A stretch of 64,000 bases of DNA from AP-15 sp963737145 (GCA_963737145.1 CAVTRO010000003.1:186001-250000); one strand, 5' to 3'; shown: positions 1 to 10,300, numbered from the stretch's first letter. Notes: generated by a model from the sequence alone, not told the origin. Numbers and translations: made by a program.

Positions 1-845
1 TCGTACACCGCAAGCTTGTCGCCGAGCGACTCGACGAGGTCATCGCGTTCATTGGGAGTGATAAAGCGAAATTCAGCCATGATGCGGCCGTCCTTGAAGC
101 CTTGGATCATCTTGGCCCCGGTCACAAAATCCGCACGATAGCCGTCGAGATAAGGCCTGCCCGGCCGGAAATACCGGTCGAACCTCCGTCCGGTCCAGTG
201 GTCGCCCTTGACGTGCTCGACAAAAACGAAGGCGCCCGTCCCGAGAACATGGTTTACCGGGTAGAGCGGATCCTCTTTGAGCTTTGCTGCGCTGTAAATG
301 CAGTTCCACTCCGAGGCGAAGTTCTGCAGCATCGCAGCCTCCGGCCATTTCAGGTGGAACACGACGGTCAGCGGATCGGGTGTATCAATGGCGCCGATAG
401 CCGAATAGTTGACCCGCCGCACCGAGGTCACTCCGGGAGACGGCCTCACGATGCGTTCCCAGCTTGCCTTCACGTCTTCCGATGTCAGCCGAGAGCCGTC
501 ATGGAACAGCACGTTGGGACGCAGCTTGAAGGTATAGGTGAGCTTGTCCGGCGATACGGTCCAGGATTGTGCGAGGTCTCCCTCGACTTGCGGGTAATTG
601 GCGGTGTCGAACTTCAGAAGGGTCGAATAATGCGGCGCGATCGGGTGCAGAACGGCGAAGGACACGTTGGCATGACAGTCGTAGTTCGGCGGCTCCGCGT
701 CCACGGCGAATTCGAGAATGCCGCCGCGTTTCGGGACAGTCTCGGCAATAGCGGTGGTGGCGCCAGAGGCGCCCAACAGATGCGCCAGAATGACAGCCGA
801 CAGCGCAGCCGCATAGCGCAACATCGGTCGGAAGTGTCGTGCCAT
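1..845 (-). CDS. Peptide ABC transporter substrate-binding protein (SBP_bac_5), C-terminus cut by window edge
   Basis: The reading frame is open from an ATG at 845 to the window edge, giving the first 281 residues of a protein that normally has about 530. Residues 1-35 form a signal peptide (hydrophobic core, then a TAIAET-type cleavage region). The mature start has the family hallmark KRGGILEFAV, followed by the SBP_bac_5 blocks YTFKLRPNVLFHDG, LTSEDVKASWERI and VLGTGAFVFVEH. Such proteins bind di- or oligopeptides, or related solutes, in the periplasm and deliver them to a Dpp/Opp permease. It is the last visible gene of a minus-strand run that includes dppB-C-D-F, so it is the likely cognate receptor, although two unrelated genes lie between. 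The ligand cannot be read from the sequence. Confidence 0.85.
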   Translation of the reverse strand, partial: MARHFRPMLRYAAALSAVILAHLLGASGATTAIAETVPKRGGILEFAVDAEPPNYDCHANVSFAVLHPIAPHYSTLLKFDTANYPQVEGDLAQSWTVSPDKLTYTFKLRPNVLFHDGSRLTSEDVKASWERIVRPSPGVTSVRRVNYSAIGAIDTPDPLTVVFHLKWPEAAMLQNFASEWNCIYSAAKLKEDPLYPVNHVLGTGAFVFVEHVKGDHWTGRRFDRYFRPGRPYLDGYRADFVTGAKMIQGFKDGRIMAEFRFITPNERDDLVESLGDKLAVY

Positions 846-883
846 AGGTGAGACGGACATTGAAGCTGGGCCGGGCAGCGGCG

Positions 884-2008
884 TTACCGCGCCTGGCCCT
901 TTGACCAGAGCTCGAATTGCCCGAACAGCTCGTTCTTTTGCTCCGGGGTCAGCGGCGCGCCGCCGGAGGCTTGCTGCCGCTCGTCGATAAAGCGCGAGAA
1001 TATCGACCGGAGATCCTGCAGGTTCGGCCCGGCCGCCACTTGCGTATTCCTTTGCAGCCATTGCTCGGCAGGCGGAAAGCGCCGCCAGCCCGGGAGTTCG
1101 GCGGTAATGCTCACTTCATGCCATTTCGGGTGGTGCCCCGGATCGAGGAGCGACTGAAAGCCGGTGAAAAACGCTTCGACGAAATTGACCAGATTGCGGT
1201 AACGCTCGGTCCCTTGCTGGAGGTTGGCGGCGACCAGCACGGCACCCACCGCGACGGTGTCTACCGCTTGGTCTTGCGGCACCACGCCCGGGTAATCGGC
1301 AGCGGTGAGCCGGGTCGGGACATAGCTCGCGGTTACCGCAGGGTTGAGAGGAATGGCCAGGAAGTGAAGGCCGTCAGAGGCATTCACGCTCTGAAAGATC
1401 GGCGCCGGTTTACCGGCAACGAACGCCATGGCGGCGATCTCGCCACGGCGCAGCTTCTCGAGCGCCACCTCCTGGTCGTCGTTTGTCGCGATGGCTGGGA
1501 TGTTCAAGAGCTCGAAAAGCCGTGCCGCCGTGATCGCCGTTCCGGCACCGCGCAGATCGACGTTGACCTTCTGATTTGCGAGGTCCGCAACCGACTTGAT
1601 GTCTTGCCTTGCGAGGAGATGAAATTCCTCGTTGTAGAGCTTGGTGATATAGGTCGCCCAGGACTCGATGCCGGGAAACAGGTTTTGCTGCCGCGCATAA
1701 TCGAGCACATCCGTCTGCAGGATCGCCATGTCGACGCCGCGGAGCAGCTTGAGATCGGCAATATTTTGCAGGGCTCCCTTGCCGATGACCGGCAAGACCC
1801 GCCGCGTCGCCCCATCGTCGATGACATTAGCCAGATCTTCGGCGATCCGCACCGAGATTCCGGCGGCGCGGGCCGTCTCCAACTCGACAACCCCTCGGTT
1901 CACCACACCCAATTCGGGAGGCGGCGCAGCGGTCTTCGGGACCGCCGGCCGAGCTATCGGCGAAACCAGCATGAGAGCGATTGCTGCCGGAATGGTCCAA
2001 CGGTTCAT
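884..2008 (-). CDS. TAXI-family periplasmic solute-binding protein
   Basis: The 374-residue protein has a clear signal peptide (MNRWTIPAAIALMLVSPIA) with cleavage near the APA/RPA region. The segment IADLKLLRGVDMAILQTDVL resembles the TAXI solute receptors (TRAP-associated extracytoplasmic immunogenic proteins), as do the later blocks VNVDLRGAGTAITAARLFELL and IAAMAFVAGKPAPIFQ. TAXI receptors usually serve fused DctQM TRAP permeases; none is present here. The gene begins 6 bp after the stop of the upstream Sel1-like membrane protein, so the two are probably co-transcribed and may act as a unit. The C-terminal 90 residues are rich in W, P and Q and not obviously TAXI-like. The ligand is unknown. 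Confidence 0.75.
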   Translation of the reverse strand: MNRWTIPAAIALMLVSPIARPAVPKTAAPPPELGVVNRGVVELETARAAGISVRIAEDLANVIDDGATRRVLPVIGKGALQNIADLKLLRGVDMAILQTDVLDYARQQNLFPGIESWATYITKLYNEEFHLLARQDIKSVADLANQKVNVDLRGAGTAITAARLFELLNIPAIATNDDQEVALEKLRRGEIAAMAFVAGKPAPIFQSVNASDGLHFLAIPLNPAVTASYVPTRLTAADYPGVVPQDQAVDTVAVGAVLVAANLQQGTERYRNLVNFVEAFFTGFQSLLDPGHHPKWHEVSITAELPGWRRFPPAEQWLQRNTQVAAGPNLQDLRSIFSRFIDERQQASGGAPLTPEQKNELFGQFELWSKGQAR

Positions 2009-2014
2009 TGGAAG

Positions 2015-2908
2015 CTACTTTCCCTGTCTTGTCTCGAAGCTGTTCAGCTGACGTTTGGCGTCGAGCATGCCGAGGTCGTGAGCACGGCTGTACCATGATT
2101 GGGCCTCGGCCGGATTGGCTTGCAGCTTGCCAAGACCAAGGCGGCCGAGAAATTCCGCATCGAAGGTGGCTCCGAGGCGCAGTGCTGCCCGCGCATCACC
2201 GGCACTGGCCGCGCGCTCGTAAAACAGGCGTGCCGAAGCGACGTCGCCGTTGCCTAGAAGAGTGTCGCCATGGTCCAGCAGCTCGGCCACTTCGGCGCTG
2301 GAGAACCCGGAGGTCGGCGGAGCGGGGGGGATTGCGGCAGCCGGTGCCGGGAAGGGCGCGTTCGAAGGCGCCTTGGTGAGGTCACTCGGCGTCTTTGAGA
2401 CCAACACTCCGTTCACGTCGGGCACACCCTTTTTTCCATCTATCGCGGGCGCTTCGGCAGGAGCCGGAAAGGCGGCGGAAGTTAGTGCTGCGTCCTTGTT
2501 TTCACGTGCTGACGCCCGACTGATCAATGTGTGGGGCTCAATGTGGCCAAGGGAAGGCAGGGGGGACATGGCCTCCGGACCAGCCCGGCTGACTGAGCCG
2601 GAGATCGTCCCACCGCCGGTTGGCACCAGCAGCGAGAAGCCGGTGCCGAAGAAAACCGCGACAATTCCGGCGGCGATCAGCCCGACGGAGCCGAGATAGA
2701 GCAAACTGCCGACCGAAAGCGGCACCCTCGCCGAGATGCGAGGCGAGGGCTCACGGGCGCCCCTCGCCTGCGCAATCGGCATCTGTGGGAATCCATCTCG
2801 CCGCGGGAAGGCATCGGAAGTGCTCGGAACAACTCGCGGCGCGCGCTGCAGGCTTGCGCGGTTCAGCCGCGGCGCTGCCTCGCGCGACCGGACAAGAACA
2901 CTTAACAT
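2015..2908 (-). CDS. Membrane-anchored Sel1/TPR-repeat protein
   Basis: The 297-residue protein has a basic, cytoplasmic N-terminus (about 1-62), one transmembrane helix at about 65-95 (LLYLGSVGLIAAGIVAVFFG), and a Pro/Ala-rich periplasmic linker (100-205). A C-terminal pair of Sel1/TPR-like repeats follows (about 205-290: AEVAELLDHGDTLLGNGDVASARLFYERAASAGDA style, then PAEAQSWYSRAHDLG). Sel1 repeats mediate protein-protein contacts. It lies directly upstream of the TAXI gene with a 6 bp gap, and similar pairs of a Sel1 membrane protein and a TAXI receptor suggest a shared envelope role. The start is the first in-frame ATG; a later start before the helix is possible. Roughly 220 bp of AT-richer sequence upstream (2909-3129) probably carries the promoter of this run. 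Confidence 0.7.
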   Translation of the reverse strand: MLSVLVRSREAAPRLNRASLQRAPRVVPSTSDAFPRRDGFPQMPIAQARGAREPSPRISARVPLSVGSLLYLGSVGLIAAGIVAVFFGTGFSLLVPTGGGTISGSVSRAGPEAMSPLPSLGHIEPHTLISRASARENKDAALTSAAFPAPAEAPAIDGKKGVPDVNGVLVSKTPSDLTKAPSNAPFPAPAAAIPPAPPTSGFSSAEVAELLDHGDTLLGNGDVASARLFYERAASAGDARAALRLGATFDAEFLGRLGLGKLQANPAEAQSWYSRAHDLGMLDAKRQLNSFETRQGK

Positions 2909-3129
2909 TTAACCTAACGACCTCTCACTGCACAGCGAATTTCGCCTCGCGGTTGCGCGGTTTAGCAGGCCCATTAAACAAGAGATATCCTACCTCTCAT
3001 ATCTACCACAATATCTAAACGAAGCGAAAATCTCGCCATTATTTCGACGCCTCGGCCGGCCCATCGGCGATGCGGGACGAACTCTGTAGCTTCTATTAAC
3101 AGCCGATGCCGCACCAGCGCGGGATTTAA

Positions 3130-4137
<1,008 letters not shown>

Positions 4138-4138
4138 G

Positions 4139-5218
4139 CTAGACCCCGACTCCATAGAGGCGTTCCGAATGCCAGCAAGCCGCCCAATGGCCCGGCCGCT
4201 TTTGCTCGTAGGGCGGAAACTGCGCGCGGCATTGGTCATCCGCAAAGGCGCAGCGCGGCGCAAATGTGCAACCGGGCGGCAGATTGTTCAGCGCCGGCAC
4301 CATCCCGGGAATTTCCTTCAATCGCTGGACCGAATTGGGGGCTCGCCCGCCCATGATCTCCAGACGCGGGATCGATGCCAGGAGACCGTGGGTGTAGGGG
4401 TGAAGCGGCTGCCCAAAAAGGGCGTCGACCTCGGCCTCTTCGACTTTCTTGCCGGCGTACATGACTATGACGCGTTGCGCAGTCTCGGCGACCACACCCA
4501 GATTGTGCGTGATCAGGATGATCGCGGTGCCCAGCTCCTTCTGCAACTCCAGGATCAAGTCCAGGATCTGCGCCTGGATCGTCACGTCCAACGCAGTTGT
4601 CGGCTCGTCGGCGATCAACACCCGCGGGTTGCAGGCGAGCGCCATCGCGATCATTGCCCGCTGGCGCATGCCGCCGGACAGCTGATGCGGGTATTCGCGG
4701 GCCCGCTGCGCCGGCTCGGGGATCTTGACCAGCCGCAGCATCTCGACCGCCTTCTGGTTGGCGGCGCTCTTCGAGAGATCCTGATGCAGCCGCAACGCCT
4801 CGGCGATCTGGTGACCGATCGTCAGCACCGGATTGAGCGAGGTCATCGGCTCCTGAAAGATCATCGAGATCTCGTTGCCGCGGATGTCTCGCATCTCGGA
4901 TTCTTCGAGTCGTACCAGGTCCTTTCCATCGAGGGTGATCGTGCCGCCGACGATCTTTCCGGGTGGGTTGGGGACCAGGCGCATGATCGAGAGCGCGGTC
5001 ATGGACTTGCCGCAGCCGGACTTGCCAACCACCGCCAATGTCTCGCCCCGCCGCAGCGAGAAGGAGACGTCGTCGACCGCTTTCACGATCCCCGAACGAG
5101 TGAAGAGGTAGGTCCGCAAACCTCTGATCTCGATGACCGCCCTGGCGCCTTCGCCGGCCTTTGTGGCCGCATAGGCCGAAGCCGGTTTGCCGTCGGTCGT
5201 CAGCTCTTCAATGGGCAT
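4139..5218 (-). CDS. dppD: Dipeptide/oligopeptide ABC transporter ATPase, DppD/OppD type
   Basis: The 359-residue partner ATPase of DppF has Walker A VGKSGCGKSMTA, signature SGGMRQRAM and Walker B VLIADEPTTALD. The oligo_HPY C-terminal domain includes CTFAPRCAFADDQCR. The Q-loop block is IFQEPMTSLNPVL. DppD and DppF normally form the heterodimeric ATP-binding core under the DppB/DppC membrane channel. It lies 49 bp downstream of dppC and one base upstream of dppF, so all four belong to one operon. The first glycine-lysine of Walker A reads GKSGCGKS rather than the usual GESGCGKS, a tolerated change outside the catalytic lysine. Confidence 0.93.
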   Translation of the reverse strand: MPIEELTTDGKPASAYAATKAGEGARAVIEIRGLRTYLFTRSGIVKAVDDVSFSLRRGETLAVVGKSGCGKSMTALSIMRLVPNPPGKIVGGTITLDGKDLVRLEESEMRDIRGNEISMIFQEPMTSLNPVLTIGHQIAEALRLHQDLSKSAANQKAVEMLRLVKIPEPAQRAREYPHQLSGGMRQRAMIAMALACNPRVLIADEPTTALDVTIQAQILDLILELQKELGTAIILITHNLGVVAETAQRVIVMYAGKKVEEAEVDALFGQPLHPYTHGLLASIPRLEIMGGRAPNSVQRLKEIPGMVPALNNLPPGCTFAPRCAFADDQCRAQFPPYEQKRPGHWAACWHSERLYGVGV

Positions 5219-5267
5219 TCGAGGCGACCCGCCTAGGCGCTAGGTTGGGTAAGATGATGAGGTGACT

Positions 5268-6161
5268 TCAACTGCGTTGCCGCGGGTCGAGGATGTCGCG
5301 CAACGCGTCGCCGAGCAGGTTGGTCCCGAACACGACAAAACTGATCGCGAGACCGGGGAAGATGACCAGCCAGGGTGCGGTCCGGACATATTCGGCCGCC
5401 GATTCCGAGAGCATGCGGCCCCAGGAGGGGTGCGGCTCCGGTATGCCGAGGCCGAGGAACGAGAGCGTCGCCTCGGTTAGGATCGTCGAGCCGAACTGGG
5501 CGGTTGCTAGGACGATGAGCGGCGCCAAGGTGTTGGGCAGCACGTGCCGCAGGGCAATGCGAAGCTCGCTCATGCCTATCGCCTTCGCGGACTCGACAAA
5601 GGGCTGCTCCCGCAAGGACAAGGTGCTGGCGCGAACCACGCGCGCCGAATAGGGGATGAGCGGGATCGAGATCGCGATGATCGTGTTGTGGAGCGACGGG
5701 CCGAGCGAGGCCGCCATCAAGAGCGCCATGACAAGCAATGGCAAAGACTGCAGGATGTCGATGAGGCGTTGGGCGGCGAGGTCGATCCAACCGCCGAGAT
5801 AGCCCGAGAGCAGGCCGATCAGCACGCCGATGCTGACCCCCAGGCTCATCGAACCGCATCCGACGGCCAGCGAAATGCGGGCGCCGTAGACGATCCGGCT
5901 ATAGACGTCCCGACCCATAAAATCACAGCCCAGCCAGTGCGCCGCACTCGGCCGCGCCAACGAAAGCGCCGAATTTGTCGACAGCGGGTCGTAGACCGTG
6001 ATCAGCGGCGCGAAAAACGCGGCAAACAGGAACACCGCCATGATCACCGCTCCTATCGCACCCAGCGGGTAACGACAGGCAAAAAAGCGGAGGGCGCTCC
6101 ATCTGCTGTCGACATTAGCCCCGGCCTTGGATAGCTCGGCGCGGTATTCAATGCTGCTCAC
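5268..6161 (-). CDS. dppC: Peptide ABC transporter permease, DppC/OppC type
   Basis: The 297-residue integral membrane subunit has the N-terminal OppC_N helix (GAIGAVIMAVFLFAAFFAPL), the GCDFMGRDVYSRIVYGARIS block and five further helices. The cytoplasmic EAA loop (EQPFVESAKAIGMSELRI...LPN) docks the ATPases. The reading frame extends to 6935, but the upstream part is antisense-like noise. A GTG at 6161, preceded by a good Shine-Dalgarno (GGGAGAAATAAC), gives a protein of the usual length. It follows dppB after 32 bp. Together with DppB it forms the translocation channel. Confidence 0.92.
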   Translation of the reverse strand: MSSIEYRAELSKAGANVDSRWSALRFFACRYPLGAIGAVIMAVFLFAAFFAPLITVYDPLSTNSALSLARPSAAHWLGCDFMGRDVYSRIVYGARISLAVGCGSMSLGVSIGVLIGLLSGYLGGWIDLAAQRLIDILQSLPLLVMALLMAASLGPSLHNTIIAISIPLIPYSARVVRASTLSLREQPFVESAKAIGMSELRIALRHVLPNTLAPLIVLATAQFGSTILTEATLSFLGLGIPEPHPSWGRMLSESAAEYVRTAPWLVIFPGLAISFVVFGTNLLGDALRDILDPRQRS

Positions 6162-6193
6162 GTTATTTCTCCCGGTGAGAGAACCTGTTCTTT

Positions 6194-7141
6194 CTAGCCC
6201 GAATATTTGATCCGCGGGTCCAACGCGGCGTACAGCATGTCCACGGTAAAATTGACGAACACGACGATAATCGCGATGTACATGACCAGGTTCTGAACGA
6301 TCGGATAGTCGCGCCAGCGAATGGCCTCGACGAGGAACCGCGCCACCCCGGGGATGTTGAAGACGGTTTCGGTGACGATGAGGCCACCCATCAGAAAGGC
6401 GGCCTCGATGCCGATCACGGTGACGACCGGCAAAACCGCGTTCTTCAGCGCATGATGGTAGTTGACGACGTTCTCGGATGCTCCTTTGGAACGGGCGGTG
6501 CGGATATAATCCTGCCGCAGCACCTCCAGCATCGACGAGCGGGTCAGCCGCGTCATCAGCGCCGAACTGCGGAAGCCGACGACGGCCGCCGGAATGCTGT
6601 ACATCCCGAGCGCGGCCCAAAAGGATTGCGGCGCGTCGGTGTAGATGGGGATCGTGCCGAAATAGCTGACAAAGAACATCAGCACCAGCAAGCCCAGCCA
6701 GAATGCCGGCATCGACAGGCCGGAGAGGCTGACGACGCGCAAGAAGTAATCGAGGCGAGTGTTCTGCTTGACGGCGCTGATGACCCCGAGGGGGACGCCG
6801 ATCAGCACCGCAAACGACAGCGCCAAGCCACCGACCTTGGCCGTGATCGGAATGCGTGGCAGGATCTCGGCGAGCGCCGGCCGGTCCGACACGTAGGAAT
6901 AGCCGAGATCGCCCTGCAAGAGCCCGCCGATCCACTGCGCATATTGCACGGGTATCGGCTTATCGAGGCCGAGGTCCTCCATGATCTTGGCCTTATCGGC
7001 CGGATCGACAAACCCCGCCGCATCGAACAGGATATCGGCGATATTGCCCGGCGCGAGGCGCAGCATCAGAAAGATGATGACCGATATCCCGAACAACGTC
7101 AGGAGCATCAGTCCGAAACGCCGCACCAGATAGGCTCCCAC
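6194..7141 (-). CDS. dppB: Peptide ABC transporter permease, DppB/OppB type
   Basis: This 315-residue permease begins VGAYLVRRFGLMLLTLFGIS, the standard N-terminus of DppB/OppB. Six helices follow, with the large periplasmic loop characteristic of the family (APGNIADILFDAAGF...LGYSYVSDRP). The EAA motif RQDYIRTARSKGAS lies before the last helices, and the C-terminus DPRIKYSG is canonical. A longer in-frame ATG exists at 7267. The GTG at 7141 is preceded by AGGGAGGAGAACA, a near-perfect ribosome site, and matches the family N-terminus. It is the first gene of the dppB-C-D-F run. Confidence 0.92.
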   Translation of the reverse strand: MGAYLVRRFGLMLLTLFGISVIIFLMLRLAPGNIADILFDAAGFVDPADKAKIMEDLGLDKPIPVQYAQWIGGLLQGDLGYSYVSDRPALAEILPRIPITAKVGGLALSFAVLIGVPLGVISAVKQNTRLDYFLRVVSLSGLSMPAFWLGLLVLMFFVSYFGTIPIYTDAPQSFWAALGMYSIPAAVVGFRSSALMTRLTRSSMLEVLRQDYIRTARSKGASENVVNYHHALKNAVLPVVTVIGIEAAFLMGGLIVTETVFNIPGVARFLVEAIRWRDYPIVQNLVMYIAIIVVFVNFTVDMLYAALDPRIKYSG

Positions 7142-7713
7142 TGTTCTCCTCCCTGACCTGCGGAGGGTGGCCCGCAAGGTGATGCCCTCCGACGATAACA
7201 TGCCTCGCTCGGCGCCGTCGATCGCGTCTGCGTGATGTCGAGGGTTACGTGTGAGCCAGATACGCACAAACCGGCAGCTGTCATAGAAGGGCGATTCGCT
7301 TGGTAACGGTCTTAGCTTTGTCGGATGGCCGAAGGGCGGCGGTATCGGGCTCGCCTTTTGATACCCGCGGGCTTCGGGCTCCAGCTACTGAAATCCGCAA
7401 AATACCAGGGGTTCCCGTGCGGCCAGGGCTGCCGTCACCGCGCGCTCGATCGATTTTTGGTCTGAGGTGGCCTCTGAAGCTGCGATTGGTGTGCAACAGA
7501 CTGCGGCGAGGTAATTGGACGCAGGCGCCCCTAGCGGTGGCGGTGCAGCGCTGAGCGCGGTTATGATTGAGGTCTCGAACCGTGGGGGATGCCGCGATGG
7601 CGCGTGTGACGATGCCGAATGGTTGGCATGTGCTTGCGATGGATTTCGTCCAACTGCATCCAGGACGGTCCTGCGACCGTGACTGAGCTGTCGGATATCT
7701 GGTCGGCTCAATC
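7142..7713. other. Intergenic region between divergent dppB and the glycosyltransferase
   Basis: This stretch of about 570 bp separates the dpp operon (leftward) from the lipid island (rightward), so it should hold divergent promoters. Open frames on both strands inside it have unconvincing, low-complexity translations rich in R, S and P and no family match that I recognise. I see no tRNA, terminator hairpin or insertion sequence end. It may mark the left boundary of the island. Confidence 0.4.
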
Positions 7714-9033
7714 ATGACGTCTGCATCGCTTGGCATCGTCGGCCGAACGGCCGACATCGCCCTGATCGTGTTCCTCTTGATGCAATTGGCGTTGGCGTTC
7801 CGCGTGTCCCAGACAGTGCTGCTCCACCTCTGCTGCCGCCGTACCGGGCTCGAGCGAGAACGGCTTGCGCTTACCCGTCCGCTACCTGCCGATAATCAGC
7901 TTCCCGCCGTTCTCATTCAGATTCCCACCTTTAACGAAGGTAACCTTGTCCGGCGCGCCGTTGACGCCTCGGTATCGTTGGATTGGCCGCGTAAGCAGCT
8001 GCAAATACAGCTGCTCGACGACAGCACCGATGCGAGCGCTGAAATAGCCCGGGCGACCGTTGCGGAGTTCCGCCGGCGGGGCCACGATGTCACGCTGATT
8101 CAGCGCTCGCACCGCACCGGTTTCAAAGCCGGAGCGCTGACGGCCGGACTCGCCTGCTCCAGCCAGCCTTTTGTCGCGGTGTTCGACGCGGATTATATCC
8201 CGTCCGCCGATTTCCTGCGATTATGTCTTCGGCCGTTGCTCGCCGATCCGCGTCTCGCCTTTGTGCAAGCCCGATGCGACTTTCTGAATGCCGAGGAAAA
8301 CCGAGTGACACGTGCGCAGCAGGTCATTCTCGAGAGCCATTTCGCAGTGGAGCAGCCGACACGATGTTGGGCGGGTAAAATCCTGCCGTTCAATGGCACC
8401 TGCGGCGTCTGGCGGCGAGCGGCGATCGAAGCTGCGGGCGGATGGCATTGTGATACGCTGACAGAGGATCTCGATCTCAGCTACCGCGCCCAGATGAGAG
8501 GGTGGCGCGCCCTCTATCTTACCTCCGTAGCGGTGCCGGGCGAGTTGCCGAACAGCTTGGCCAGCTGGGGGCAGCAACAATGCCGCTGGAACAAAGGCTA
8601 TGCCGAGACGGCCCGAAAGCTTCTGCCGTCGATCTGGCGCAGCGATTTGTCCTGGGTGCGGAAAATCGACGCGGCACTCCATCTCGGTGGTTGCGCGTTC
8701 GGGCTGCTGATAGTGGCAACGGTCATTTTATGTGGGATCGACGTGCTGCTCGGGACCTTGAGCTATTCCTTGGTTCTCCCGCTCGCAGCGCTCGGCTTGG
8801 TGCAAGGCGTAATAGGCGCGCTCGCAATGGCGCTTCTGAGCCGCAATTTACTGCGGCGGTATGGGGCCACTTCCCACGTTCGGGGTTTCGTCACGACCTG
8901 CGGGCTCACGCTGTACACGGTTCTGATGCATCATTATGCTGCATCGCTGTCGGTCGCCAGTGTGGTCAACGGCATACGCGGCCGCAGATCAGGCTTTGTG
9001 CGGACACCAAAACGGGTTCGTTTTTCCGATTAA
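7714..9033 (+). CDS. Membrane glycosyltransferase family 2 (cellulose synthase-like)
   Basis: The 439-residue enzyme has an N-terminal helix (about 12-36), a cytosolic GT2 domain and three or four C-terminal helices (about 325-430). All processive GT2 signatures are present: LLDDSTD (nucleotide-sugar binding), FDADY (metal-binding DxD), TEDLDLSYR (catalytic base) and QQQCRWNKG (the Q-x-x-R-W motif of processive synthases). This layout matches bacterial CslA/mannan-type and glycolipid-forming synthases. No PilZ domain is present, so cyclic-di-GMP control is not indicated. The first gene of the island, it probably adds a beta-linked sugar or short glycan to a lipid or polysaccharide acceptor on the cytoplasmic face. 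Sugar and acceptor are unknown. Confidence 0.88.
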   Translation: MTSASLGIVGRTADIALIVFLLMQLALAFRVSQTVLLHLCCRRTGLERERLALTRPLPADNQLPAVLIQIPTFNEGNLVRRAVDASVSLDWPRKQLQIQLLDDSTDASAEIARATVAEFRRRGHDVTLIQRSHRTGFKAGALTAGLACSSQPFVAVFDADYIPSADFLRLCLRPLLADPRLAFVQARCDFLNAEENRVTRAQQVILESHFAVEQPTRCWAGKILPFNGTCGVWRRAAIEAAGGWHCDTLTEDLDLSYRAQMRGWRALYLTSVAVPGELPNSLASWGQQQCRWNKGYAETARKLLPSIWRSDLSWVRKIDAALHLGGCAFGLLIVATVILCGIDVLLGTLSYSLVLPLAALGLVQGVIGALAMALLSRNLLRRYGATSHVRGFVTTCGLTLYTVLMHHYAASLSVASVVNGIRGRRSGFVRTPKRVRFSD

Positions 9034-9043
9034 TGAGATTCGG

Positions 9044-10300
9044 TCACGTGATCGAGCCCGCGCCAGAGAACGTCGGATGACGCGCACCGTAACCGGCCAA
9101 GAGCAATGCGCCGACGATCGCGGGCACCGTCGGCAGCAGGTAGAGAAGCGGCAAAAGTTCGAGATCGCGTATCGCCATGGTGATTATCGGATCGGGCAGT
9201 GTGTTCGTGGCAAATGCAGAAGCTACTGCCAGCATGAACAGAAGCGCTTGCCGCCTTCCCTGTCGCCTCGGCACCATAAGTCCCAGCACGAGGACGACAT
9301 TGCCTAGGCAAAGTAATGGATTGATGATTCGGCGATGCCCCTCGACCAGCCATTGCGCCAACAAAAGCTTGTCTTCCCTGACGTCGATCGGCGGGTTGAG
9401 CAGCCGTGTGACGGGTTCTTCGTAAAAGCCACGTGGGCGTTTTGCCATGCCTTCTGGATGACCGGTCCGCACAGGGAGCGAAAAGGTGTCGAAGTCGACC
9501 TTTTCGATCCCGGTCGCGGTCCGGACATAGTAAGCTCCGCTGTCGAGCAGCAGCAAAGAGACGCCATCGCTTTCAAGGAAGCGTCCGCGCCGCGACCAAA
9601 TTTCGATGAATTCGTGTTCTTTGCGGCTGTCCAGCGCCACGATGTCCTCGAGAGTGGTGCCGTCGAGGCTCCGTCGGGCGAACGAGACCGACACGCCGGG
9701 GATGATCTCCTGCTGATAGCCCGGTTGCAATACCTCGACCCCGGCATTTGCGGCAGCCTGGAAACGGATGTCCTCGAGGCTGCGCCAACTCAGCGGGAGC
9801 ACGCACAGCGAATTGAGAGCGCAAAACGACGCGGCAAGCGCCGCGACGATGATCCCGGGGCAAGCGATCTGACAACTGCTCCGCCCGGCGCTCCGCAAGC
9901 TCAACACCTCATTATTCTCAATCCACTGATAGTACCGGCACGCAACGGCAATCGAGACGATTTCGGGGGTCGCGTGGTAGAAGATGACCGGCAGGATGTG
10001 AAGCCATATCAACGGAAGCCGATCGGGAGAGAGCGCACCGCTCATCACCAGATCGTAGAGCTGCGGCGATTTATGGAGAATCTGCTCGATAACGATCACC
10101 GACATGATCGCAGCGGTGGCGACGGTCAGCCGGCCAAGCATATGGCGATAAATAGTGATCAGAGATGCCCCGCCGGTTAATGCTTTGTCGGTCCGACTAG
10201 ATGGCGAGCCGGCCCCGAAACCCTGTGTTTCTGTGGCCAAGCCGGAGGATTGGCGCACAGCCCCTTCGGGTTTTTTACTATAAAGACGCAGATCGCACAA
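9044..10300 (-). CDS. LptF/LptG (YjgP/YjgQ)-family permease, orphan paralogue
   Basis: The 418-residue protein has the LptF/LptG plan. Three N-terminal helices come first (starting ITIYRHMLGRLTVATAAIMS), then a periplasmic domain of about 190 residues with the family motif SLRSAGRSSCQIACP just before helix 3. Three C-terminal helices end it (INPLLCLGNVVLVLGLM, ALLFMLAVASAFATN, LPLLYLLPTVPAIVGALLL). LptF and LptG extract LPS from the inner membrane with LptB. This copy stands alone, without the usual lptF-lptG pair, inside a lipid-modification island, so I infer a role in moving the island's lipid product. The start is uncertain because about 45 residues precede the family N-terminus and no better start codon is present. 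It converges 10 bp from the glycosyltransferase. Confidence 0.8.
   Translation of the reverse strand: MCDLRLYSKKPEGAVRQSSGLATETQGFGAGSPSSRTDKALTGGASLITIYRHMLGRLTVATAAIMSVIVIEQILHKSPQLYDLVMSGALSPDRLPLIWLHILPVIFYHATPEIVSIAVACRYYQWIENNEVLSLRSAGRSSCQIACPGIIVAALAASFCALNSLCVLPLSWRSLEDIRFQAAANAGVEVLQPGYQQEIIPGVSVSFARRSLDGTTLEDIVALDSRKEHEFIEIWSRRGRFLESDGVSLLLLDSGAYYVRTATGIEKVDFDTFSLPVRTGHPEGMAKRPRGFYEEPVTRLLNPPIDVREDKLLLAQWLVEGHRRIINPLLCLGNVVLVLGLMVPRRQGRRQALLFMLAVASAFATNTLPDPIITMAIRDLELLPLLYLLPTVPAIVGALLLAGYGARHPTFSGAGSIT

Noticed and set aside
102..2098. Long plus-strand open frames (about 250 and 393 codons) opposite the SBP and TAXI genes
   Set aside because: They are antisense to genes with signal peptides and family motifs. 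Their translations are Arg- and Gly-rich without domains, as expected in GC-rich DNA.
7290..7400. tRNA-Ser-like look of GGATGGCCGAAGGGCGG followed by paired-looking arms
   Set aside because: No acceptor stem, T-loop GTTCGA motif or anticodon arm could be completed by hand.
7281..7757. Minus-strand frame of 158 codons in the dppB/glycosyltransferase gap
   Set aside because: No family resemblance, no ribosome site, and it overlaps the start of the glycosyltransferase.
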